Source of the DNA: a virus
Length of the DNA stretch: 30,374 bases
Reading direction: 5' to 3' (one strand)
Virus record (IMG/VR): IMGVR_UViG_3300050119_000067
Location: 1-30,374 of that record
Position numbers and translations under genes: made by a program. The notes under the pieces are model-generated. The model did not search any database. It had not been told where the DNA came from and worked only from the letters and a program-made list of their open reading frames with translations. Positions 1 to 5,819 of this stretch are shown piece by piece. Position 1 is the first letter of the stretch. Each line of letters begins with the position of its first letter.

Positions 1-280
1 CGCCGCCGCGCTCGCCGCGCTCCTCGCGCTCCACGCCGCGCTCGCCGCCGCGCTCGCCGCGCTCCTCGCGCTCGCCGCGCTCCTCGCGCTCTCCGCGCTC
101 TCAGCCGCGCTCGCCGCGCTCCTCGCGCTCGCCGCGCTCCTCGCGCTCTCCGCGCTCTCAGCCGCGCTCCTCGCGCTCCACGCCGCGCTCCTCGCGCTCC
201 ACGCGCTCCTCGCGCTCTCCTCCGCTCTCCACGCGCTCGCCGCGCTCTCCGCCGCGCTCTCCTCCGCGCTCTCGTCGACA
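1..280. repeat. GC-rich 9-base-type tandem repeat tract
   Basis: The tract is built almost entirely from cgcgct joined to cct, cgc, ctc or cca units, giving blocks of 9 and 12 bases. Several longer blocks recur, for example the stretch that begins ctcctcgcgctcgccgcg appears more than once between 60 and 170. It codes for the Ser-Ala-X tail of the leftward gene. Such a tract is prone to slipped-strand length change and to assembly error. Confidence 0.85.
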
Positions 281-702
281 GACTGTCCTTTGATCAGCGG
301 CAGCAGCACGTCCGCGCACGCGCGGACGGCATCGCGCACAAGCAGGTGATTGATACCCGGGTTGACGCTCTCGTCCGTCAGCAGCCAGTGCAGAAATTGC
401 CAACCGACCCGCGAGAGATCGGACCCCGGCGCGATTGCGCCCATAAATCGTTCGGGCCATTGCTGCGCAAGCGCGTTCGGCAATCCCTCAAAAATATAAT
501 CCTCGAGCCGCGCGAGCATCTGCGGGACGCCAAACCGCGGCTCATATTCCGCATGGTTGCTGGAGTGGATTGTACACGCGACCGCGCAGCCCTTGCCGTC
601 TTCCCAATATTGTCCTTTGACAAGCTTGTCGGCCACCCGGTGCAGGGCAAGTTGCTTGAGGATATTGGCCTTGATTTTCGGATTGTTGTGATACGCGAGC
701 AT
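1..702 (-). CDS. Ser-Ala-X repeat protein, partial (runs off the left edge)
   Basis: An open frame reads leftward from ATG at 702-700 to the window edge with no stop, so only the first 234 codons are seen. The start has GGAG about nine bases upstream and sits four bases after the stop of the next gene upstream. Residues 1-140 look like an ordinary globular protein (it begins MLAYHNNPKIKANILKQLAL). From about residue 145 the chain becomes a low-complexity repeat of Ser-Ala followed by Glu, Arg, Ala or Trp, encoded by AGC GCG plus GAG, AGG, GCG or TGG. Repeat tails of this composition occur in hypothetical proteins of alphaproteobacterial phages and prophages; their role is not known to me. Overlapping frames here are shadows of the repeats. 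Confidence 0.8.
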   Translation of the reverse strand, partial: MLAYHNNPKIKANILKQLALHRVADKLVKGQYWEDGKGCAVACTIHSSNHAEYEPRFGVPQMLARLEDYIFEGLPNALAQQWPERFMGAIAPGSDLSRVGWQFLHWLLTDESVNPGINHLLVRDAVRACADVLLPLIKGQSVDESAEESAAESAASAWRAEESARSAWSARSAAWSARSAAESAESARSAASARSAASAAESAESARSAASARSAASAAASAAWSARSAASAAA

Positions 703-706
703 GATT

Positions 707-886
707 TCAGATCTCCGTAATGAGGGCGGATGCTTTGCGATGATTTTTGCAGTGCGAGAACCCGTGATCGCCTGGGCCGAAACCTCTCCCGCACTGGCTG
801 CATGACGTGAGTTCAAATCTGTACCTACGCCGAATGCCAGAGGTATCGAAGAGGCTGTGCGTCGGCTGCTTCTCGCTCATGATCAT
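707..886 (-). CDS. Small zinc-binding-like hypothetical protein
   Basis: This 59-residue protein shows a Cys-x2-Cys pair (CSQCG) followed by a His-Cys-x2-His group (HCKNH), a pattern that could bind one zinc ion. I chose ATG at 886 because it overlaps the stop of the preceding gene as ATGA and has GGGAG close upstream. A second ATG two codons later, at 880, has better spacing to the same GGGAG and is equally possible. The stop lies four bases before the next start, so the genes form an operon. Function is unknown; single zinc-knuckle proteins of this size are common among phage early genes. Confidence 0.65.
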   Translation of the reverse strand: MIMSEKQPTHSLFDTSGIRRRYRFELTSCSQCGRGFGPGDHGFSHCKNHRKASALITEI

Positions 887-1107
887 TCGTCTCCCGGTCC
901 GGCATTTGCCCAGATGCATGGGGCCATTGAATAGGATCCCAACGGCTTGATTGTCTCGACGCCATCAATGATGCGGATTCGCTTGGCTCCGCGCTCGGTC
1001 ACGACCGTCTTTTCTGTTCTGGATTTAATTATGACGCGGAACCATGAATCGTAATCGCATGCCGATCGCGTGGCGTATGTTTTCCCGACCTCGAATTTGG
1101 TAGTCAT
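883..1107 (-). CDS. Small hypothetical early protein
   Basis: This is a 74-residue protein with a strong ribosome binding site (AAGGGGG, about six bases before ATG 1107). The N-terminus (MTTKFEVGKTYATRS) followed by a Trp-Phe-Arg-Val strand and a basic beta-like segment resembles small all-beta phage proteins of the FxVGkxY type, which often fold as SH3-like barrels. No catalytic motif is visible. It is the third gene of the leftward operon and overlaps its downstream neighbour by four bases. Confidence 0.7.
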   Translation of the reverse strand: MTTKFEVGKTYATRSACDYDSWFRVIIKSRTEKTVVTERGAKRIRIIDGVETIKPLGSYSMAPCIWANAGPGDE

Positions 1108-1322
1108 GATTTCCCCCTTAAAAACACCCGGTCAGCATCGACCGGGCCGAGACCGCTTTGCAGACGCCATGCTCGTACCAGGGCCGCGCAAGGATGCTCT
1201 TCTCGGCCGTATGGCGCCCCTAGCGATTCAGTGATCAGTTCCGGTATTTCTGGGCGCGGTCGGCGCTGCCTGGCAGGAATTTTCGGTTCGTCATTTTCTC
1301 TCTCCTGGTTTGAGGATCCCAT
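1104..1322 (-). CDS. Possible small hypothetical protein
   Basis: An open frame of 72 codons fills the gap between two better-supported genes, and its TGA overlaps the next ATG in the ATGA arrangement seen elsewhere here. Against it, no ribosome binding site precedes ATG 1322. The composition is rich in Pro, Arg and Glu with no recognisable domain. A strong binding site lies inside it but serves another frame (1294). The true coding frame is uncertain. Confidence 0.35.
   Translation of the reverse strand: MGSSNQERENDEPKIPARQRRPRPEIPELITESLGAPYGREEHPCAALVRAWRLQSGLGPVDADRVFLRGKS
1235..1294 (-). CDS. Possible 19-residue ORF with strong ribosome binding site
   Basis: ATG at 1294 is preceded by GGAGAGAGAAA, one of the best binding sites in the leftward cluster, yet the frame closes after 19 codons (MTNRKFLPGSADRAQKYRN). 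It lies inside the overlapping 72-codon frame. It may be a true microprotein, a leader peptide, or the start of a gene truncated by a frameshift. I cannot tell these apart from one sequence. Confidence 0.3.
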   Translation of the reverse strand: MTNRKFLPGSADRAQKYRN

Positions 1323-1357
1323 GGAAGGCGCGCTCGCACGCGCCCTCGGCGTGATGC

Positions 1358-1588
1358 TCAGAACGCTATAATTTTCACGCGGGATCCGACGCTAGAGTAG
1401 GTAGCAATCGCCACCATCCCCGCCCGTCTCGCGAGGCGCACGCTCTGGTCAGGACAAATGGGGTCATCGCCGCCAAATGTGGCCAGCTTACCATGAGCAT
1501 CCAGCGCGAGGACAGGGCACCCAGAGGCGTTGTGGCGATTTCCAGGGAAAAACGAGGTGGGGAACTTGGTGTTGATGTCGTTGGTCAT
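1358..1588 (-). CDS. Small hypothetical early protein, first gene of leftward operon
   Basis: This is a 76-residue protein (begins MTNDINTKFPTSFFPGNRHN). ATG 1588 was preferred over longer starts because AAGGGG stands about six bases upstream and the leftward promoter at 1630-1657 would start transcription near 1622, excluding upstream ATGs. The sequence holds two Cys residues and a Gly-Gly-Asp-Asp turn but no motif I recognise. It is the promoter-proximal gene of the leftward set. Confidence 0.65.
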   Translation of the reverse strand: MTNDINTKFPTSFFPGNRHNASGCPVLALDAHGKLATFGGDDPICPDQSVRLARRAGMVAIATYSSVGSRVKIIAF

Positions 1589-1629
1589 TTTCGGCCCCTT
1601 GGTTCGGCAAATCGCCGTGCGATGACGCC

Positions 1630-1657
1630 AAGATAAGCCCAGCCGTGTGAATGTCAA
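1630..1657 (-). promoter_or_regulatory. Leftward sigma-70-type promoter
   Basis: Read on the minus strand, a perfect -35 box TTGACA (1657-1652) is followed after 16 bases by TATCTT (1635-1630). Transcription would begin near 1622, leaving about 35 bases of leader with a ribosome binding site before ATG 1588. The strength of the -35 box and its place at the head of the leftward cluster make this a good early promoter candidate. Confidence 0.65.
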
Positions 1658-1673
1658 TCGCAATCTGCGCGAG

Positions 1674-1703
1674 TTGACGAAAAAGGCGGGATGGGGCTAT
1701 TGT
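1674..1703 (+). promoter_or_regulatory. Candidate rightward promoter, divergent from the leftward one
   Basis: TTGACG (1674-1679) is followed after 18 bases by TATTGT (1698-1703). The -35 boxes of the two divergent promoters lie only 16 bases apart, as is typical of a shared early control region. Transcription would begin near 1710 and run through the hairpin cluster at 1737-1825 before the first rightward gene at 2151. The match is weaker than that of the leftward promoter. Confidence 0.4.
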
Positions 1704-1736
1704 CCCCCGGTCGGCTGGCAAGGAGCCAGAACGACG

Positions 1737-1825
1737 AAGGCCTCCGACGCAAACCGGAGGCCTTCAAGCAAAACTGTCCTAATGGGGGGGCAGGACAGTA
1801 AGGCTCAATATCGTTTAATTGAGCC
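1737..1825. promoter_or_regulatory. Three consecutive perfect hairpins in the divergent control region
   Basis: Three inverted repeats follow each other with short gaps. AAGGCCTCCG (1737-1746) pairs with 1755-1764, a 10-bp stem with an 8-base loop. ACTGTCCT (1773-1780) pairs with 1792-1799, an 8-bp stem whose loop holds seven G. GGCTCAAT (1802-1809) pairs with 1818-1825, an 8-bp stem with an 8-base loop. None is followed by a T run on either strand, so simple intrinsic terminators are not favoured. If the rightward promoter is real, these would be the first folded elements of its RNA. Confidence 0.7.
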
Positions 1826-1855
1826 GAATGTCAACCACCTCCCCTCTGGACGACC

Positions 1856-1901
1856 AGCGATCGAACGAGCCGCGTGGCCACGCGAATCACACTCGATCGC
1901 T
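1856..1901. promoter_or_regulatory. Composite palindrome
   Basis: A perfect 14-bp palindrome (cgcgtggccacgcg, 1871-1884) is nested inside a 9-bp inverted repeat, AGCGATCGA at 1856-1864 and TCGATCGCT at 1893-1901. It lies just beyond the triple hairpin. It could be a protein-binding operator or a further RNA hairpin. Confidence 0.55.
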
Positions 1902-2150
1902 GTTTCCAAACCAACCTAGGCGCTCAGACGCGCTTTTCGGAACGCGATTGATTTGCCAAAAGCAAGTATTGTCTCTCTCTCGCGCGGGTGTGATCGCGCG
2001 CAATGTTACCTAACTACTAAAAACTCTTACTTACTTGTTGTAGACCCCTTTAACTAAGTCTGAGCCTTACATTGATAGGGGGGTCTGGGGGGTAAAATTA
2101 AAAAATCTTTTCGATAAAAACGCAGCGATAGAAAAACGGAGAACGGGAAA
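1902..2150. other. Non-coding stretch before the first rightward gene
   Basis: I see no convincing gene here. The region turns A+T-rich after about 2000. A 7-bp inverted repeat, AGACCCC (2042-2048) and GGGGTCT (2080-2086), encloses 31 bases. A second promoter or a long leader is possible, but no clear -35/-10 pair stands out. Confidence 0.4.
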
Positions 2151-2411
2151 ATGAGCGGCAGAATGAATTATCGAGGCACACAGCTTCGCCAGCATGTTCA
2201 GCGAGACGGGAAACTTCCATTGGATTTTTCGCTCGTTTCGCCGGATGAAATTTTGGCAGCGAGCAAGGGCGGCCTCGGCAAGGAATGGAGCAACCAAACC
2301 CTGCGCGAATGGGGCATTCCGATCCCGGCTCCTATGGGCTGGCGGCGCCTATTGGAGCGCCGATGGTTCGCAGCCGTGGCCAAGCGCCTGGTGACGAGAA
2401 AAAAACCGTAG
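2151..2411 (+). CDS. Hypothetical protein, first rightward gene
   Basis: This is an 86-residue protein starting at ATG 2151 with a GGAGAACGGGAAA ribosome-binding stretch upstream. It has a Trp-Ser-Asn-x-Thr-Leu-Arg-Glu-Trp-Gly-Ile segment (about residues 46-56) that could be a helix-turn-helix-like DNA-recognition unit choosing between positions by a Trp-Gly-Ile turn, followed by a basic C-terminus. I do not recognise the family. Its place as the first gene after the control region would suit a regulator, which is an inference. Confidence 0.6.
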   Translation: MSGRMNYRGTQLRQHVQRDGKLPLDFSLVSPDEILAASKGGLGKEWSNQTLREWGIPIPAPMGWRRLLERRWFAAVAKRLVTRKKP

Positions 2412-2491
2412 GCTACCAGATTGCGATTGCATTCTGATCCGGTTTGTGGAATTCATCTGAGTTCTGATTTGACGAGTAGGGGCGGAAATCG

Positions 2492-2716
2492 ATGAAGCCA
2501 ACCACAGTTCGTGAGGTTTACGAGGTTCTGGGAGGGACCACGGCGGTTGCCTGTCAGTTGGGCGTCAACCAGTCGGTTACCGGCAGCCACGCGGTCCGCA
2601 ATGGCATCCCGCCGCAGTATTGGGCGCAGATTATTTCGTTTGCGAAACGCAGGCGGCACAAGGAGATCACCGCGCAGCTCCTCGCCGAAATACATGATCC
2701 GAGGCGTCAATCGTGA
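2492..2716 (+). CDS. Small helix-turn-helix protein, Cro/YdaS-like candidate
   Basis: This is a 74-residue protein with AGGGGCGG about seven bases before ATG 2492. Residues about 7-45 read as an HTH of the type in which a bacterial-like Gly-Gly-x-x-x-Val/Ala-Cys-x-Leu-Gly-Val-Asn-Gln-Ser helix pair is followed by a recognition helix and then Trp-Ala-Gln-Ile-Ile. This pattern (growth of a Gly-Gly-Thr-x-Ala-Val-A turn, then N-G-I-P) is known from Cro- and YdaS-like phage regulators. Its stop overlaps the next gene as GTGA. DNA-binding early regulator is the likely role. Confidence 0.65.
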   Translation: MKPTTVREVYEVLGGTTAVACQLGVNQSVTGSHAVRNGIPPQYWAQIISFAKRRRHKEITAQLLAEIHDPRRQS

Positions 2717-3429
2717 CGCGCGGCCGGTCCCCCTCGGTCGCTGGCGCAGGTCTCGCGTTGCCGGCGGCTGGGGGAGGACTGACGCCTAGAGGCGCTGGCG
2801 CCGTTATGGCGTCAAGGCGCGAGCCGAAGGATTCATTGGAATTTTTCCCGACGCCCGCTTGGGCGACCCGCGCGCTCTGCGAGTGGCTTGTCGATCAAAA
2901 CCCGTTGCCCCTGTTGTCGGAGATGTCGGTTTGGGAACCAGCATGCGGCCAGGGGCACATGGCTCGACCCCTTGCGGAATATTTCGCAACCGTCCATTCG
3001 AGCGATGTCTGCCGGTATGGCGCCGGCGACGTCGAAGACTTCCTTTTTCCGACCGATAGGCGCGCCAGTTGGATTGTGACAAATCCTCCTTTTCGCTTAG
3101 GAGAGCAATTCGCCAAGACGGCGATCGAGCGGGCCGATAACGGTGTCGCCCTCCTTGTTCGCACCGCTTTCCTTGAGAGCGCTGCGCGATTCGAAAGCCT
3201 ATTCATCCGCAACCCGCCGTGCGACATTCTGCAATTCGTCGAACGCGTTCCGATGTTCAAGGGCCGCGTAGATCCGAATGGTTCAACGGCAACGGCCTAT
3301 TGCTGGCTCGTTTGGTCAACATGGTCGAAAGAGCCAAACCGTAGCGGAACGAGGTTTAATTGGCTCAGACCTTGCCGAAAAGCCCTTGAGCGGCCAGGAG
3401 ATTATCTGACTGAGGAGGCTGCGGAGTGA
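2713..3429 (+). CDS. Phage DNA N6-adenine methyltransferase-like protein
   Basis: This 238-residue protein carries a SAM-binding motif I (EPACGQG, about 75-81) and the catalytic motif IV NPPF (124-127). This Asp/Asn-Pro-Pro-Tyr/Phe tetrad is characteristic of adenine-N6 and cytosine-N4 methyltransferases. The order of motifs and the short length fit stand-alone phage enzymes that methylate their own DNA. GTG at 2713 overlaps the previous stop and has GAGG about nine bases upstream. The family usually begins near the FFPTP motif, so ATG 2806 is an alternative start. No restriction endonuclease is nearby, so it is an orphan methylase. Confidence 0.8.
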   Translation: MTRGRSPSVAGAGLALPAAGGGLTPRGAGAVMASRREPKDSLEFFPTPAWATRALCEWLVDQNPLPLLSEMSVWEPACGQGHMARPLAEYFATVHSSDVCRYGAGDVEDFLFPTDRRASWIVTNPPFRLGEQFAKTAIERADNGVALLVRTAFLESAARFESLFIRNPPCDILQFVERVPMFKGRVDPNGSTATAYCWLVWSTWSKEPNRSGTRFNWLRPCRKALERPGDYLTEEAAE

Positions 3430-3629
3430 CTAAATTGTTCGATGGAATTTCTCGTATCTTTAGGCTCCTCACCACGAGCGGCATTGATGACGTGCCCCTG
3501 CGGCTGGAAGTCGAGCGCCAATGCGCGGCGGCGAATGCATATGCTTCACTTCGACGTCAACGCACCCTTCGACCCGACGGCATCTTGCCGTCAAACACAG
3601 GAGGCCAGAATGGCCGAAAAGCTGAGTAA
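3426..3629 (+). CDS. Small hypothetical protein
   Basis: This is a 67-residue frame starting at GTG 3426, which overlaps the stop of the methyltransferase gene as GTGA and has GAGGAG upstream. The sequence is basic towards the C-terminus with no recognisable motif. Its end overlaps the start of the next gene (3610) by 20 bases. The coupling argues for a real gene, while the lack of any motif keeps confidence moderate. Confidence 0.5.
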   Translation: MTKLFDGISRIFRLLTTSGIDDVPLRLEVERQCAAANAYASLRRQRTLRPDGILPSNTGGQNGRKAE

Positions 3630-4113
3630 AGCAGGATCTTCAAAAGCGGTCACCGGCCGCATGCCGACAAAGACCGATCTCGATAAGTTCGGGTCGCGCT
3701 GCGGAAGCCTGATGGAAAAGGCCAAGGAAGCGCAGGGCGAAGTCGGAAGCACCACGCGGGAGTTTGCCGACAAGTTCCAGATCGAGGCCAAATCCGTCAC
3801 TCTCTGGCGCTGGTTTCGCAATGCGGATCGGTCAAAGAGCGCGCTCGTCTGGGATCAGCTCAACATGATGATGGACACATCCGGTCTGAGCGACACGGAC
3901 GATTTGATTAAGCATGCGGCGTCCGATGACGGCGCTGTTGACCATGACTTCGATGAGGTTGGCGAAGGCGCTCCTCAGAACGGCGACGAGCCGCCTAATC
4001 CTGACGCGCAGGCGGCCGAGAAAAACGCCGCGGCGATCAAGAAAGGCATCAAGGCCGACAAGGCCGCCGCCGCCGCCGAGAAAGCGAAGACGCGCCAGTC
4101 GCCTATGCACTAA
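3610..4113 (+). CDS. Hypothetical early protein with acidic and Ala/Lys-rich tail
   Basis: This is a 167-residue protein starting at ATG 3610 behind a textbook AGGAGG. Residues about 18-100 form the conserved-looking part: Phe-Gly-Ser-Arg-x-Gly-Ser-Leu-Met-Glu-Lys-Ala-Lys, then a helix, then Leu-Trp-Arg-Trp-Phe, and an Asp-Thr-Ser-Gly-Leu-Ser turn. The second half is acidic, then Ala/Lys-rich and probably disordered or coiled. Proteins of this outline sit just before the resolvase in several alphaproteobacterial phages, as far as I recall. The function is unknown to me. Earlier in-frame ATGs lack a binding site. Confidence 0.65.
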   Translation: MAEKLSKAGSSKAVTGRMPTKTDLDKFGSRCGSLMEKAKEAQGEVGSTTREFADKFQIEAKSVTLWRWFRNADRSKSALVWDQLNMMMDTSGLSDTDDLIKHAASDDGAVDHDFDEVGEGAPQNGDEPPNPDAQAAEKNAAAIKKGIKADKAAAAAEKAKTRQSPMH

Positions 4114-4138
4114 ATCTCGATCATAAGGGGGGGGAGTT

Positions 4139-4195
4139 ATGAAAATCACGATCAGGAGCACGGGCGCATTTTCGCCCGTGCCGACACGCCAATGA
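4139..4195 (+). CDS. 18-residue leader ORF coupled to the resolvase
   Basis: ATG 4139 follows a strong GGGGGGAG ribosome binding site and opens an 18-codon frame (MKITIRSTGAFSPVPTRQ). Its TGA overlaps the ATG of the resolvase gene as ATGA. The resolvase start itself has no visible binding site, so ribosomes probably reach it through this leader. A strong hairpin lies inside the leader. It may be a regulatory leader peptide rather than a functional protein. Confidence 0.5.
   Translation: MKITIRSTGAFSPVPTRQ
4159..4180 (+). promoter_or_regulatory. Hairpin just upstream of the resolvase start
   Basis: CACGGGCG (4159-4166) pairs perfectly with CGCCCGTG (4173-4180) around a CATTTT loop. The stem ends 12 bases before the resolvase ATG (4192) and lies within the leader ORF, so translation of the leader would melt it. 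This is the layout of a translational attenuator. Confidence 0.55.
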
Positions 4196-4761
4196 CGGGC
4201 CCAATCATGACCCTCGATTTGGCCACGGTCACAGGTCATGCGTTCGGAATTCCGGGCGAAACGATCACTTACGGCAGCACGCGGATGGGTCATCCTGGCG
4301 CTTCTCCTGGCGCAAAACTCCATGCATTCCGTGAATGGTTTTGGGACTTCACCGAGGCTCATAGACCGTTGGCGCTCGTGTTCGAGGCGCCGTTTAATCT
4401 CGCGATGATGTCGCGCACGGACAAGAAGAATAAATTCATGACGAACGAGGCGACGATTCGCTTCCTATTCGGCATCGTTGCGGTGGCTGAGGAGGCGGCG
4501 ATTGCGCGCCGGATAGAGATCATCAAAGAGGTTGGCGTCCAGGACGTTCGCGCTCATTTCGTTGGGCAGCGCACATTCCGCCAAGGCGGTCGAGAGGCGG
4601 CTAAGAAGGCGACAATCGCGCGCTGCTATCAACTCGGATGGACGCCGATTGATGACAACTGCGCCGATGCGCTGGCGATCTGGTCTTACGCGGAGTCGAT
4701 CTTTTCTCCGCGAACGTCGGCGCAGCGCCAGGTTAACGCCATGAGGGGGTTGCGCGCGTGA
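4192..4761 (+). CDS. RuvC-like Holliday junction resolvase
   Basis: This is a 189-residue protein of the RNase H-fold RuvC-like nuclease group used by phages to resolve branched DNA before packaging. An N-terminal strand holds LDLATVTG with the first acid at Asp9. A second acid follows in VFEAP (Glu65). The C-terminal motif DDNCADALAIW supplies Asp154/155 and Asp159, matching the final acidic pair of the fold. Length agrees with RuvC and its phage relatives. The start overlaps an 18-codon leader and has no binding site of its own. An in-frame ATG at 4207 is an alternative. Confidence 0.85.
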   Translation: MTGPIMTLDLATVTGHAFGIPGETITYGSTRMGHPGASPGAKLHAFREWFWDFTEAHRPLALVFEAPFNLAMMSRTDKKNKFMTNEATIRFLFGIVAVAEEAAIARRIEIIKEVGVQDVRAHFVGQRTFRQGGREAAKKATIARCYQLGWTPIDDNCADALAIWSYAESIFSPRTSAQRQVNAMRGLRA

Positions 4762-5819
4762 GTGCGCTGTACAACGACAACGATGAGGCATGTGCGCACG
4801 TCCTGCGCGCGCTGATCGAAGATGAGGTGATTGCGCCGGGTATGGTTGATTCGCGCTCGATAAAGGATCTGCAGCCAGATGACATTCGCAATTTCACACA
4901 GGTCCATCTCTTCGCGGGCGGCGGCATATGGTCAGTTGCGGCTAAACTTGCTGGATGGGCAGATAATCGACCAATCTGGACCGTCTCCTGTCCCTGCCAG
5001 CCCTTCTCAGTCGCAGGCAAAGGCGCCGGCTCCGCCGATGCAAGGCATCTGTGGCCGGACGTCTTTCGCCTCGTCTGTTCCTGCCGGCCCGCTGTCATCG
5101 TGGGAGAGCAGGTTGCGCGAAAGGCTGGCGAGAATTGGTTCGACGGAGTTCGATCTGATCTGGAAAGTGCGGACTACGCCTGCCGGGCGGTCTCTATCCC
5201 AGCTCTCGCCGTCGATGCGCCGCATATCCGACAGCGGCTCTATTGGGTCGCCGTGGCCAACGCCGACAGCAGTCGACGGGCGGCGGGGGACGGAACCGTC
5301 GCGTCCTTGGGACAGGGGCGTCCCACTTACTCAAGCAGTCGCGGATCATACGGTCTGGCCGACGCCGGCGGTTGCGGACGTGACGGGCGGTCGCAAGAGC
5401 CGTTCGGGATCGCGGAACAACGAGCTGCTGCTGAATGGACTGGCGGCGGCGACGTGGGCGACGCCGCGCGCCAGCGACGGGGAGAAGGGCGGCCCGAACA
5501 TGAGTTTCGGAGCGGGCGGAACGCCACTCCCGGCGCAAGCTTTTGGCGCGGCGCAGAGTGGCGCGTCGGCGCCGACGGGAAAGCGCGGCGCGTTGGCACC
5601 TCGCTTTGTCGGATGGATCATGGGAGTCCCAGAGGAGTGGATGGCTTCATTGGAAGTGGCGACGAAGTTGTTCAAACGATCCCGCTCTTAACTACTGGAA
5701 CTGTCGGTCGCGTTCAGATGCTGCGAATTCTAGGAAACGCGATTGTCGCTCCATTGGCGGCAGAAGTCCTCAAAAGTTTAATGGAGGTCCTTGATGAGAT
5801 CGATACAACCGACCCATAA
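4758..5819 (+). CDS. DNA cytosine-5 methyltransferase (Dcm-type)
   Basis: This is a 353-residue protein. Motif I is LFAGGGIWS (51-59), and the catalytic Cys80 lies in the motif IV stretch CPCQPFS. Motif VI is present as GEQV in place of the usual ENV, which I recall from a phage-rich subgroup. Motif VIII is IRQRLYW (157-163), and motif X is represented by LGNAI (325-329). The stretch between motifs VIII and X (about 170-320) is the target recognition region and has repeated Ala-Asp-Ala-like units. GTG 4758 overlaps the resolvase stop as GTGA with AGGGGG upstream. A second long frame runs through most of the gene (see 4879-5691). Confidence 0.85.
   Translation: MSALYNDNDEACAHVLRALIEDEVIAPGMVDSRSIKDLQPDDIRNFTQVHLFAGGGIWSVAAKLAGWADNRPIWTVSCPCQPFSVAGKGAGSADARHLWPDVFRLVCSCRPAVIVGEQVARKAGENWFDGVRSDLESADYACRAVSIPALAVDAPHIRQRLYWVAVANADSSRRAAGDGTVASLGQGRPTYSSSRGSYGLADAGGCGRDGRSQEPFGIAEQRAAAEWTGGGDVGDAARQRRGEGRPEHEFRSGRNATPGASFWRGAEWRVGADGKARRVGTSLCRMDHGSPRGVDGFIGSGDEVVQTIPLLTTGTVGRVQMLRILGNAIVAPLAAEVLKSLMEVLDEIDTTDP
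4879..5691 (+). CDS. Second long protein-like frame inside the cytosine methyltransferase gene
   Basis: The frame one base later than the methyltransferase is open for 270 codons. It contains the repeated motif Trp-Pro/Ala-Thr-Pro-x-Ala-x-Asp (WPTPTAVD, WPTPAVAD, WATPRASD), a Leu-Ile-Trp-Lys-Val segment with Thr-Pro-Ala-Gly-Arg after it, and near the end FVGWIMGVPEEW. I recognise this motif set from database proteins annotated near or within phage cytosine methyltransferases. G+C at third positions over 40 codons near 5280-5400 is about equal in both frames (27 versus 28 of 40), so composition does not choose. No start with a good binding site is seen. It may be a translated overlapping gene or a conserved shadow. 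Confidence 0.35.
   Translation: MTFAISHRSISSRAAAYGQLRLNLLDGQIIDQSGPSPVPASPSQSQAKAPAPPMQGICGRTSFASSVPAGPLSSWESRLRERLARIGSTEFDLIWKVRTTPAGRSLSQLSPSMRRISDSGSIGSPWPTPTAVDGRRGTEPSRPWDRGVPLTQAVADHTVWPTPAVADVTGGRKSRSGSRNNELLLNGLAAATWATPRASDGEKGGPNMSFGAGGTPLPAQAFGAAQSGASAPTGKRGALAPRFVGWIMGVPEEWMASLEVATKLFKRSRS

Noticed and set aside
1-280. Regular repeats that might suggest a CRISPR array
   Set aside because: There are no unique spacers or constant-length repeats; the tract is an in-frame simple repeat coding for a Ser-Ala-X tail.
346-720. A 124-codon plus-strand frame
   Set aside because: It runs antisense to the leftward repeat-tail gene, which has a better start and operon context.
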